From the NCBI GenBank assembly GCA_010279815.1, contig QEOQ01000141.1, forward strand, positions 902,231 to 966,230: a stretch of 64,000 nt of DNA. Direction: 5' to 3'. Origin of the DNA: Brachionus plicatilis. Lineage: Eukaryota; Rotifera; Eurotatoria; Ploima; Brachionidae. A model generated the notes under the pieces. That model saw nothing but the letters and a program-made list of their open reading frames with translations. It had not been told where the DNA came from and did no database searches. Position 1 is the stretch's first letter. Each line of letters begins with the position of its first letter. Of the stretch, positions 37,203-47,982 are shown piece by piece. The translations under genes and the position numbers were made by a program.

Positions 37203-38229
37203 TTGAAAATTTTTCTTAATAACGTGATCCATTTATCTGGAAATTTCAAGATAAAGAATCACTCGAAAGGACCTGGACCAGTCCCTAATCATGGTTCATA
37301 CCCCTCTGGCCCCTCACAAGGACCCAAAAACAAAAGAAAACGTGAATTAAATAAAACAATTAAAATCAAAGTCCAAAAAGAATTAGTTACTACTCGTCTA
37401 GATATTTTCAACGGTTTTAAAAAACTTATGAATAACAAAATCTTAGATACAATCAGTTCCATCTGTCCCTATCGTTCAAACTCAAATTGGCTTGTTTCAT
37501 TTAATGAGAACTTTGATGCCAATAAATTATTCAACCAAATTATCGATATCAAATCAACCTCAGTCAAACTTTTGGATCCAAATCTCTTAACCAACACTTG
37601 TCTTTTCAAATTTCTTCATTTACCACCAAACGTTGATGTCCAATGCGTTCAATCTCATTTCCTTAGAGGTGGCTTAAAACCTGAAGGAATCGATGGAGAA
37701 GAGGCGTTTGTCTTTAAAGTAGGCGATCCGATCCTCTGCAAGTATCGTCAAAGCAGATTGTAAGACCTTAGATAGCGCTCGACTCTCACTTGCTCCATCT
37801 GTCACAAAAAAGGCTACTCAACCGAAGAACAGTAAAGCTAATATGATTCGTGACGGCGAATTCTATCAAATGGACAATGAAGATGATCTAGACCATGAAA
37901 GAGCAGAAGTAGCCGAGTTAAGAACTAATGAAAATCCACACATGGGACCCTCTTGCTTAGATATTAAAAAATCCTTTGCTGAATTGCGCCAAAATATTTT
38001 AGATAACACGAGCAACAAACGTTATTTAGAAGCACTTGACAACTCATTGAGCGATGATACCAATCCAAAAAATGTGCGCTTTAGTATCGGTCACGGCTTT
38101 GCGAATGTACAATATAACGCTAATTTCCAATCGAACAGTAATCTGGGTATATTAGACAAAACTAATCAAACCAAGCTTAAAAATGAAACCATAACCACAA
38201 AAATCCCAATTCCGATAACAGCTGATTAG
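37203..38229 (+). pseudogene. LINE ORF1-like protein with one frameshift
   Basis: ORF 37203-37763 (186 aa) is basic near its N-terminus (KNKRKRELNKTIKIKVQKEL). It contains SICPYRSNSNWLVSFNENFD and LLDPNLLTNTCLFKFLHLPP, a layout I associate with the RNA-binding ORF1 of invertebrate non-LTR elements. Near 37755 the frame shifts by one base into DCKTLDSARLSLAPSVTKK and then the ORF 37843-38229. The region is much less AT-rich than its surroundings, which suggests a younger insertion. No reverse transcriptase follows. A host gene with a small intron or a sequencing indel is an alternative. Confidence 0.5.
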
Positions 38230-39191
38230 AAATCTGTGATGTCTCACATTCACTTGACGCGTGTAAAGCTTTTGCTTAGATCATAGTTGAAAACTTCAAA
38301 CAACTATGATGTTCTAAGCTTGTTTTAAAAGAACACAGTATTTAAAGAAGATTTAATTTTAAAAACGAGGAGAAGAAAACTAATAAGAGAATAAAATTGT
38401 TTTTTAAAAAAGAAAGTTTTTTTATTGAATCTCAGAACACCACAAAATCTTCCTCTTTATCATCAGAATCATCGGAAAAATTTCACTCTCTTACATTAAT
38501 TATTTATTAAAAATTTATGTGACCAACACCTTTATTTATGTGACCTGATTAAAATGAAAAAAAAAACTTTTACCTACCATATATTAGGTGACCAATCCAA
38601 ACCGAATAATAAAAATGACCTGTTCAAAACAATAATAAAAATAATAGAATATTTTTCATCAAATTCTAAAATGCATGATTTTAATAGTGAATTTAATAGT
38701 AGTTTTATTAAAAAGTAAATACTCAAGTAATTTCTAGAAAAAGAAAAAGGCGCTTAGTATTTGAAGTATTAACTGAGTATTATCATTATAAATAATAGCA
38801 TATATTTGCTGCGTTTGCATTCTTTGCATTCTTATTTAATCTTTTTTCAATTTTTTCTAATTACGAATTTGAAAGAGTTTTTTCCAATAAAGATATACTA
38901 TAAAACTAATAAAATATATTAAAATGTTTTTCACTAATTATTGGTATGCTTTTAAATAAGAAAAAAAAATTTAAAACTTGATAATTTAAAGAATAAAAAA
39001 AAAACAGATCATAAACATTTTTTGATTTTTTGATTCTATCATAGAAAAAAAAACAAGGTTATTAATAAAAATAAAAGTATACTAAATTTCAAAAAATTAT
39101 CAGCTTTTTATAGCTTAATCTTAAGATTAAATTGAGGATTTTAATTTTTTAAGAAATTGAACAAGATGGTGTTGAAGTGGTAGTAGTAGTA
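38230..39191. other. AT-rich spacer
   Basis: No gene recognised. Near 38515-38630 the word GTGACC(A/T) recurs four times (TATGTGACCAAC, TATGTGACCTG, GGTGACCAATCC, AATGACCTG), perhaps subterminal repeats of an old element. Confidence 0.4.
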
Positions 39192-39500
39192 TGGCATCTT
39201 GAAGTCAATGATCAGTTCAAAATATCTTTTCAATTCAAAGAGTTTATCATTAGATATTAAAATTGATCTTTAAATTAATTTTAAAAAAATATAAGAGAAA
39301 GTTATTTAAAAATATGAAAAAAAAGGTATCTAAAAATAGCTTATTTAAAAAAATTGGCAATTTGCTGTTAAAGTCGGCGTCTACGTGCCCCACTACTTTA
39401 TACTGGTACTTCTACGAAAAAATTACAAAATAAACTCTACATCAGTTTATAAATTTAAATTTTAAAAATCGATTTTATCAATGGATTGAGAAAATATTTT
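39192..39500. repeat. Relative of the MITE found in the GRDP gene
   Basis: TGGCATCTTGAAGTCAATGA at 39192 matches the end of the 44737-45267 MITE. The similarity runs on through TCAATTCAAAGAGTTTATC and TTAGATATTAAA. TATCAATGGATTGAG at 39478 matches the inner half. The far terminus was not found. This shows the family is present in more than one copy. Confidence 0.6.
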
Positions 39501-39561
39501 TTTAAATTATTTTATTTTTAAATTAACATTAAAATTATTTAAATAAAAAATTACTATTTTA

Positions 39562-40723
39562 AGGTTCACGAAATTCAAAACTTTAGTGCTATCTGAATTT
39601 CACATTTTTGACCCAAAATTCGTAATCTACGCCCTCAAAAACCTCAGGAAAAAAATGTGTTTTTTCTGGTTTAAATCGTATCTCCTCCGAGGGATCAATT
39701 ATGACCCGATTTATTTTTTTTTTAAAAAAATCTAGACAAAATTCTGAACAAATCTATGGTTTTAATTTTTTATTTTATTGCTTTATTTCTCTTAAAAAAT
39801 CTCTTTAAATCATGTGATTTTTAATAAATTTGTCAAATTTGTATTCTTTTAATAGAATTTTTAGATTAAACTAAAGAATTCGATATTTTTAGGTGCTCAA
39901 CTACTGTTTTTTTCAATTTTCCTGAAAAATATGCTTTTAGAACCTGACCGTATGTCGCACCATTGAGCAAGAACAAATAAGACATTTCCAAGAATGATGG
40001 AAGTTTTAGCCGAAGCAAAAGAAAAGTATTTGGGTTCTGAGATTTCAAAAAAAATTAATTAGACGATATTGGCGGTGTTTAGGAGGTTACAATAATAGTG
40101 CGACATACAGTCAGGTTCTAAAAGCATATTTTTCAGGAAAATTGAAATAAACAGTAGTTGAGCACCTAAAAATATCGAATTCTTTAGTTTAATCTAAAAA
40201 TTCTATTAAAAGAATACAAATTTGACAAATTTATTAAAAATCACATGATTTAAAGAGATTTTTTAAGAGAAATAAAGCAATAAAATAAAAAATTAAAACC
40301 ATAGATTTGTTCAGAATTTTGTCTAGATTTTTTTAAAAAAAAAATAAATCGGGTCATAATTGATCCCTCGGAGGAGATACGATTTAAACCAGAAAAAACA
40401 CATTTTTTTCCTTTTATTAGCCAACAAAAACCGCCACACCCTTTTTTTTTTTTCTAAATTACATTAGCTTGTAGAGAATTTTATGCTCTTTCAGAATATA
40501 TATACTTTTTTAATATTTTTAAGTTTATCTTTGAGATTTTGAGTCTTAAAGAACAACAACTTTTTAAAAGGTTTGCTATTTTCGGAGCCCTGGGTGTAGA
40601 AAATTTTTTTTTTGCCCCCTTCAAAAAAATTTTTTTCCTGAGGTTTTTGAGGGCGTAGATTACGAATTTTGGGTCAAAAATGTGAAATTCAGATAGCACT
40701 AAAGTTTTGAATTTCGTGAACCT
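39562..40723. mobile_element. Two-layered palindromic element, near-perfect 300-bp arms
   Basis: The termini AGGTTCACGAAATTC...GAATTTCGTGAACCT are flanked by TA at 39560-39561 and 40724-40725. The outer arms (39562-39640 and 40640-40723) share TTTAGTGCTATCTGAATTTC and CGTAATCTACGCCCTC. The inner arms (about 39638-39958 and 40098-40410) are almost identical over more than 300 bp, including TATCTCCTCCGAGGGATC and TAGAACCTGAC. About 200 bp of extra sequence (40410-40610) lies on the right side only. The loop at 39960-40097 holds no long ORF. A TA-target, non-autonomous transposon is the best reading. Confidence 0.8.
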
Positions 40724-40725
40724 TA

Positions 40726-41336
40726 GTAAAAGAAAAATTACTATTTTTCATTTTCAAACAAAAATTTAATTAGACATTAATAAAAACTATTTAGACTCTA
40801 TATTTTTGTTTTTTTTGCTGTTTAATTCTTTTTATCTTGGTTAATTTTGATCTTTTTTGCTATCTAATTATTTAAAAATCGAGTTATAATAAAAAAGAGT
40901 CTTAATATTTGTGCACAATATTATTAGTAAAAATTCCACAGAATTAATAAAAATCCCAAAAAAAAATAAAAAAATAATAAAGTTAATATTGTGTCCATTT
41001 TTTTATTTAAAATTAGCATAATAAGTAAAAATGCAAGCTTAAAAAGGGGGAAGGATTACTATTTTCTATAAACCTGGTTTTAGCCGGCGAGGGATGTGAG
41101 TGATCTTCCAGCCTTGTAAATTTGAATCAGTTTTTAAATAAAGAAGCTTGTTAGAAAACGAAACATTTAGTTTTTATTGACCCTAAAACTGCCATCCCAT
41201 CCTCAGAGTATATTCAATTTTTTTTAAACTTGAAAGCTTTTTTTAATTTTTATCATATCTTTTAATGAAAATTATTAAAAAAAATTTATTTTTAAATAAA
41301 ATCTTTATTAATAAAGTAATTATCTTTATTTATTTA
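40726..41336. other. AT-rich spacer
   Basis: No ORF or named repeat. A patch at 41040-41110 (GGGGGAAGGATTAC, TTTTAGCCGGCGAGGGATG) stands out in composition but has no extended frame. Confidence 0.4.
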
Positions 41337-42907
41337 GTGACATGTCACTAATGAAATAATGACATGTTAGTAAAAAATGAACACTGATTTTAAAAAGAGC
41401 AATGTTCAGTTTATATTTTATGTCTTAAAAAGGAATGAGTTAACTTTTGTTAAAAAATACACCGGGTTTTAATGACATTCAGTTTTAAAACATACCGAAA
41501 ATTCTTCACTGCTATTCTTGGATGTCAAAATTTGAGTTAAGTCTATTTGGAACTAAAACCATCGAAGTCATGTAATGAAATTTATTTTAGAATAAACATT
41601 GACTCCTGACTTTAAACTAAGAATAAGCGCAAAAGTTAACTTTTATTCTTTGAATAATTTCGAATTTCTTCTGGAATAAACTTAAAATAAACAATACTTT
41701 TTATAACAATAAACTTTTTTATTGTTATAATATAACTAAAAACAATATAATATACTTTTAAACCTTTTTTTATAAACTTTTTTTTGGAGCTAAATTCGAA
41801 ATTATAAAAATATATAAAAATCAACCTTTATTCTAAGAGGAAAAGTTAAATAAAAAATTCGATCTAATAGCCTAAAAAACTGTATAAAAACATTTACTGA
41901 TTATTTGCCTAATAATTTTACCATTTTCGTACCGAGGTTTGCGCTTAAGGCAGGATTAGGTATTACTTGCATGGTAAAGCCGGAACTTGACCTTATAACA
42001 GCATTCAATTTTTTAATATAAACGCGACCAAAAAAAATTAAAATAAAAATAAAATGCGTTAATAGGTAAAGTTTATTTCATTTATTTTGGTATAAGCGCA
42101 TGCAGCAAATTAAAATTTTAAAAAAATTCTACGATTTTAAAATTTATTCTATTTTATTCTTAGTAATATAAAAAAATATAGTTGTGAATAATTACAAGCA
42201 AAATATACTCAAATTTTGAAATTTTCGAATTTTATTTCTAAACAGTTTCAATTTCTTTGTTTGTTCGTGCTTCTAGAGTTTAAAAAAAGTAGTGGGTCAA
42301 TTTTTTTTATTGGCTTTAAAAAATGTTGATTCTTGAAAAATCTGTTTCCGAATCAGCAAATGATTCAGAATCTAGTCCGTCAACTGAGACGAATCACGAA
42401 AATATATCACAAGAAAAATATCCAATAAAGTTCCGTATGAAAATTTTTAGGCTTAAAACAATTTTTTTACAATTTTTCATGCAATTTTAAAATCGTAGAA
42501 TTTTTTTTAAAATTTTAATTTGCTGCATGCGCTTATACCAAAATAAATGAAATAAACTTTACCTATTAACGCATTTTATTTTTATTTTAATTTTTTTTGG
42601 TCGCGTTTATATTAAAAAATTGAATGCTGTTATAAGGTCAAGTTCCGGCTTTACCATGCAACTAATTCCTAATCCTGCCTTAAGCGCGAAAAATTTAAAA
42701 TTGATTTTTTTGATTTTTTTTAACATGGTTCTTTACGGAGTAACCATGTCGCGTTTATATATCGTTCTCGAAGTAGATGCTGCGTCTATAAGTCCGAGTT
42801 TTCGGTATTTTTAAAAATTTTAAATTTATTCACATTTAATTAAATGTCATTAATAATGAATTTTTATTTTTTTCAAAAAAAGGGCTCAATTTTTAATAAC
42901 ATGTCAC
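41337..42907. mobile_element. TIR element with 200-bp inner inverted repeats and a short ORF
   Basis: The ends GTGACATGT and (inverted) GTGACATGT are flanked by TA at 41335-41336 and 42908-42909. Inside, 41943-42140 is repeated inverted at 42483-42690 with near identity (TTAAGGCAGGATTAG, AAGCCGGAACTTGACC, TATAAACGCGACCAAAAAA, CGCATGCAGCAAATTAAA). Between these arms a + strand ORF at 42323 starts MLILEKSVSESANDSESSPS and stays open for about 55 codons. It could be a first exon of a lost transposase. The outer TIR is short, so the outer limits are less certain than the inner ones. Confidence 0.6.
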
Positions 42908-43008
42908 TAAAAAAGAGAACTGTTTTTTAAAGATATGCCAATAAATTCGGATAATTACGTTAGAAAAGCTAATTTTAAATTCCGATTTATTTCATGTTTT
43001 GCTTTATT

Positions 43009-46000
43009 TTAACAACCACCACCCCATCCACTATCACATCCACCACCTCCACTATCACATCCACCACCTCCACTATCACATACACCGTCTGAATAATCCA
43101 CATAGTTGGAACTTCCGCCTGAATATCCTCTTGAATGTCCACCGCCTCCATTCCTAATATAAAAAAACGGAAAATAATAATCCAATCCATTCATGAACAT
43201 ATCAATCCATCCATTAAAAATTGAATGCCTTTCGCTACTCAAGCTCATTAAAATAAAAACCTTGTGTTCCAATAAATTATGATAACCAACAATATCCAAA
43301 AAAGAAAATTTCTCAATATCTATCAAATTTAAAGGATAGTTTGAACGAGCTTGAACCAATTTAAGATGAGATTCATCAATTGTTAAGTGTGGCTTAGGTT
43401 GTAATAAAACATGCAATAAACTTATACCCAGTGAAATGCATAATAATCTTTCAATATCAATATTTTTTTCATTCTCAATTATTAAATTTGCATTTTCATG
43501 TCTCAAAGACATTTTAACTCTCGATCCAGACAAAATAAATTCAAAACTTTCATTAGAATGTACATTTACATTAAAATTGATCTTTGATTTTCTATCAAGT
43601 TCTACTATAGTAATATATAAATAACCTATTGAACCTTCTTCAAATGAACTATTAAGCTTTTTTCCCTCCCAACTTGCCTTTATGATTGCAAAATCACCAT
43701 ATTCACCTCTTGCTAGCAAAGCTATTTCTCTCTTAGGGTTAAAACTACAGAAAGAAGGTTCAACTTGATATGGTGATGGAATTTGACTTGAATCGATTAA
43801 ATGAGCTGATGCAACACAGCCACCATTGTACAAAATCCTTATACTTGACCATTTCAGTCCAGGTATGTGCAATATTTCTGCATCGTAAACTTTTATTCCT
43901 TCATTTCTAACTGTAACGCTATGACATGCTCTTAAACCAGGTTTGTTTTCTAAATTTTTTTTACAATTTTCTACCATTGCGATTAATAGATTTTCTCTAT
44001 CAGGAATGACAGAAAATTTTACTTCCTTCACATTTTTTTCATTATCATCATCTTCAAATCTATCTTTCAAGTCAAAAGACTTGCATTCGTTAATAATATA
44101 AAACTCGTCTACTAATTCAAAATTATTTTTGACTAGATCAAATTTGATTATGTTCTTTTCACTTTTTACATTAAAGATATTTATTATTTATTTATTAATT
44201 TGTTGTTGAAAAACTAAACTACGTCCCATAGACGATTTAAAATAAAAAAAATATATAAAAAATATTATAAATTAAAAAAAAAAAAAAAAAAAAGAAAAAT
44301 TATTTCATTAACATTAAAGATAGAATACTTTAAGTAGCCTGATAAATTTAATTTTTGAAAATTAATATCTAATGTTTGTTCTTTTGTTAAATTTTCATTG
44401 TTAATAGGTATTTCCAAATTGATACTGTTTTTTGAACTCGATCTATGACCTGTATCTATCACATTTATAAACTGTTCAATAAATTTCTCTTTTAAACGAA
44501 TTTTCAAAATTAATCTAGTTTCACTTTCATCAAATACAATTTCACGATTAGTCTTAAATTTATTAGTTAAAATTAGATCTGATATTATCAACTCATTTGT
44601 TGTTCTAAATAAACTAAATAACAAAATTCTCTTTTAATTATTAAAGGTAAGTTCATCAATTCGAAAATTTGCAGAGCGCAGTTTATCACAATAATCTTGT
44701 AAATTTAAATCATCACTTGCTGTATATTTAATTTCATGGCATCTTGAAGTTGATGATCAATTCAAAATACCATTTCAATTCAAAAGGTTTATCTTTAGAT
44801 ATTAAAAAATAAATCTTTGATTTGATTTAAATAATTGTAATGTAACATGCTTTACATGCAATGTAGATTTAAAAAATAAAAAAATTTTGTAAAAGCATTT
44901 TCTCAATCCATTGATACAATCGATTTTTAATTTATTTAACTGATTTTTAGTAAAGTTTTATTTTCATTTTATTATTTATTTGGAATTTATTATTTGAATT
45001 TCTTTTTTAAATTTAAAATACTTTTGAAATAAAAAATTTCAAATAAACTTTATAAAAAATCAGTTAATACATTTAAATATAAAAATCGATTATCAATGGA
45101 TTGAGAAATGTTTTTAATTTTTTTTTTCATTTTCTAAATCTACATTGCATGTAAAGCATGTTACATTACAATTATTTAAATTAAATCAAAGATTAATTTT
45201 ATTATCTAAGGTTGACCTTTTTGAATTGAAACGATATCTTGAATTGATCATCAACTTCAAGATGCCAATTTCATTTGGTTCTGATCCCCTGTACATTCCA
45301 CCTGAGAAGATAAATTCTTCCCTAAAGGTTCTTTTCCATGATGATGTAAATAATTTAAAATTGGTAATCCAAATAGAAGTGCCCGGTTTTGAGTCATGTA
45401 ATCGATCATTTACCGAGTTATCATGTGGAAATATTCTTCCAAACATTTCACAGCAGTCCTGGTTGTACTCAATTGGAAAAAGTTGATGTGAATGCCAAAT
45501 TATGGCAATTGCATAGCATGGAACAAAAAAACGCTTTGGATACAATTTATTTAAATAGAGTAATTTTCTGTATCTTTCAAGTGCTGTTGTTAAAAAATTT
45601 TCTGAATGAAAATGCGGAAGAGAAACTTGGTAATTGAAGTTCTTTTGACGTTTACTTGATTCAAAGAGATCACAAGAAAATTTTGATTTGAAATTTTCAT
45701 ATGAAGCATCAACACTATTCGGCTTATTGTAGTCAAAAGAAAGACCAGTTTCATTTTCCCATAGAGATACAGTTTGTACTTGTTTGAAATGCATATCATT
45801 CAAGCTCTGACATGAATGTGGAAATATTGTTCCAAATGTTTCTTCCAGATCTTGTCTGTAGTGAATTGGAGAAAGCATGTGACAATGCCATATCCATGCC
45901 ACATCCAATGGAGGATAGTATTTTGAGAAATCGAATTGATTAGTAAAAATTTTATCACACAATGACAACCAGTGTTTTTCATATCTGTAAATGGCTCTCT

Positions 46001-46118
46001 TGATATCTGATTCTGAAAAATTCTTTATATTAACCAATTTTAAAAATTCTTGTAGATTAAGAGCTGATTTAACTAAGTTTAAACCATGAAAATTGATACA
46101 TAGCCAGGGTTGGTTCAT
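43009..46118 (-). CDS. Glycine-rich domain-containing (GRDP, DUF1399) protein, possibly inactivated
   Basis: Exons in minus order: 46118-45256, 44742-44329 and 44161-43009. Phases fit and give about 810 codons. The N-terminal DUF1399 region has the paired motifs LDVAWIWHCHMLSPIHY and YAIAIIWHSHQLFPIEYNQ, each followed by F/MFG.IFPH. The C-terminus ends in glycine/cysteine repeats (CDSGGGGCDSGGGGC). Both features define the GRDP family known from plants and present in invertebrates. Its biochemical role is not settled. Two oddities: a 531-bp MITE lies between exons 1 and 2, and an in-frame TAA at 44634-44636 follows DELTFNN in exon 2, with the same frame open on both sides. Unless an unseen splice avoids that stop, the product is truncated near residue 323. 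It may be a recent pseudogene or a defective allele. Confidence 0.75.
44737..45267. mobile_element. MITE inserted in the GRDP gene, TSD ATTTCA
   Basis: Perfect 13-bp ends TGGCATCTTGAAG and CTTCAAGATGCCA are flanked by ATTTCA at 44731-44736 and 45268-45273. The arms extend about 145 bp (ACATGCTTTACATGCAATGT appears inverted at 45145) and inner segments (CTCAATCCATTGATA) pair as well, so nearly the whole 531 bp can fold. Removing the element and one TSD joins EPNE directly to IKYTASDD in frame. A partial relative is at 39192. Confidence 0.88.
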
Positions 46119-46366
46119 TTTGAGTACTTTTAATTTATATTTTTAAACAGCACTCAAATTCAATGTTATTTATAAGCAAATAATTTGGTGCTTACATATT
46201 TAAATAATTATACGAAATTATTATGAAATTTATTACAGAATTAAACAAATCTTTTGAAATTAAGAAATTACTCATGAAAAAATATTTTTACATTTAAGAT
46301 CAAATATTTCACCTGCCCATTCAAATGCTTCTAACTTTAATTTTTAAAAGTGTTCATATCTTGATC
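46119..46366. promoter_or_regulatory. Upstream region of the GRDP gene
   Basis: Short AT-rich segment between the GRDP start codon (minus strand) and the MITE at 46369. Probably the promoter by position only; no specific motif seen. Confidence 0.3.
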
Positions 46367-46368
46367 TA

Positions 46369-46643
46369 CAGTACGTTTCTGAACAAAGTTGACAGTTTTT
46401 TGCGCACTGCGCAAGCAGCTCTAGAGCATCGCTTAATCACTTGCTCTAGAGTGCTTAAGCAGCGCTATAGCGTGTTCTTGAACATTTATTTTTGTTCTAG
46501 CGCAGCTCTAGAGCATGTGCTCTAACGCTGCTTAAGCAACCTAGCGCATCTTTAGAGCGTGTTCTTGAACATATATTTTTGTTCTAGCGCAGCTCTAGAG
46601 CATGTGCTGCGCTAGACTGTCAACTTTGTTCAGAAACGTACTG
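46369..46643. mobile_element. GC-richer palindromic MITE, perfect 28-bp TIR
   Basis: Begins CAGTACGTTTCTGAACAAAG and ends with its exact inverse; 28 bp match perfectly. It is flanked by TA at 46367-46368 and 46644-46645. The interior is far richer in GC than anything nearby and consists of a roughly 60-bp unit present twice (GTGTTCTTGAACAT, TTTTTGTTCTAGCGCAGC, TCTAGAGCATGTGCT) plus many copies of the small palindrome GCTCTAGAGC. 275 bp, no ORF of note. TA target and TIR fit a Tc1/mariner-type non-autonomous element. Confidence 0.88.
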
Positions 46644-47026
46644 TATTAACATGCCTAAGAGGACATTACGATAATCCCTTTGTAAATATTTCTCTAATTT
46701 TGAAAATTAAATATATCATATATTTTGTATTGAGTAACATTTTATTTTCAAAACCAGTAACACTTGCGGTGTAAGTGTTATAGATTTTGATTCAATTTAA
46801 TGCTAATAAAAATTGCGGACAAGTTGACTCTTTTTACTTAGATTTTTTTCAAATAGAAAAAAATGTAAACAATAGTCGAACAATTCTCGTCTTTTTAAAA
46901 GCTTTTTCACAATTACTCTCAGATTCAACAAAATCGAGATAGCAAGTAAAAGTTGTGGCTAAGAGATTTCAAATAATTCTCCTTTATTTTTATCTTTATT
47001 TACCATATTTAATTTAGCAAAGGTAT

Positions 47027-47362
47027 TCGCATTGTGAATTTTGGTACAAAAAAAAATAAAAAAAATGCCAAAGCTTAAGTTCTAAAGGACCAAAAAATGT
47101 TCGATGAATTGTAGCAACTGATATATGCTTTGTACAACCAATATAGTGATCTGGCAAAACTCTGCAATAAATCTGCAAAACTCAGAAAATTGCAAAATTG
47201 GTATATTATATTAAATTAAAAATCCAACTTTAAGTGGTGGTTCGGATGACGTGTCGTTGCTACAATTTACAAAAAATATTTTGCTTGGCCCGAATTAAAG
47301 CTCCGGCATTTTTGTATTTTGTTTTTTTTGTACCAAAATTCACAATGCCGATGGCATTTATC
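47027..47362. mobile_element. Palindromic MITE-like repeat
   Basis: GCATTGTGAATTTTGGTAC near the left end is mirrored by GTACCAAAATTCACAATGC on the right. The arms continue with drift for about 105 bp to AATTGTAGCAAC / GTTGCTACAATT. No target duplication was confidently seen, so the ends are approximate. Confidence 0.65.
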
Positions 47363-47540
47363 TTAAACATTTCTTGATTTTATTATATTTTTTTTTTCAA
47401 AAACATCTACTCTAAAGTGGATTCTTTTCCATTTTATTTATTAACATGAGCAAGTTTTGGTTCTACTAAAAAAATAAAATAATAAGTCTAATATTAAAAA
47501 TTATTTTTATTTCAAAGCTTGATACAGTGTTTGTAATTAA

Positions 47541-47862
47541 AACGGCAGAACAGGTAAAATGACATCATTTTACGTAATTTTACATCAAAAAATGCAATAT
47601 TACATAAAATTAAATCAAATATAGGATGTAATTAAATGAAAGCTTAAGTAAAATTATATTATTTCTAGTCAGACTCAACAAAAAATCCAAAAATCCTTTT
47701 TTTCAGACAAAAATTTGATTTTTTTCTCATAATTTTACACAAAATAGTTTAATAAAATTAACTTTTCACTAATTTTTTTTTTCAATGAATAACAATTTTT
47801 ATTTTTAATCTTAAATTTTTTGATGTTGAATTACGTAAAATGATGTCATTTTTGCCGTTCTG
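47541..47862. mobile_element. Second palindromic MITE-like repeat
   Basis: AAATGACATCATTTTACGTAA on the left is mirrored by TTACGTAAAATGATGTCATTT on the right. The outer ends CAGAACAGG and CAGAACGGC are similar. The arms are about 45 bp. It lies just beyond the 3' end of CCS. Confidence 0.6.
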
Positions 47863-47982
47863 TGGTTTCATTGTAACCACTGTATTAAATAATTAATTTT
47901 TGAATTTTCAAGAGATAAAAATAATCTATTCAACATTTTTATTGCTAAAATTGAAAATTTAAAAAAAAAAAGCTGAAGAAAA

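Noticed and set aside
42620..42814. 64-codon + ORF
   Set aside because: It lies in the right inner arm of the 41337-42907 palindrome and is not protein-like; the inverted arm has no matching frame.
43009..43190. Gly/Cys repeats as a separate small gene
   Set aside because: They are the in-frame C-terminus of the 384-codon last exon and match the glycine-rich tail expected of the GRDP family.
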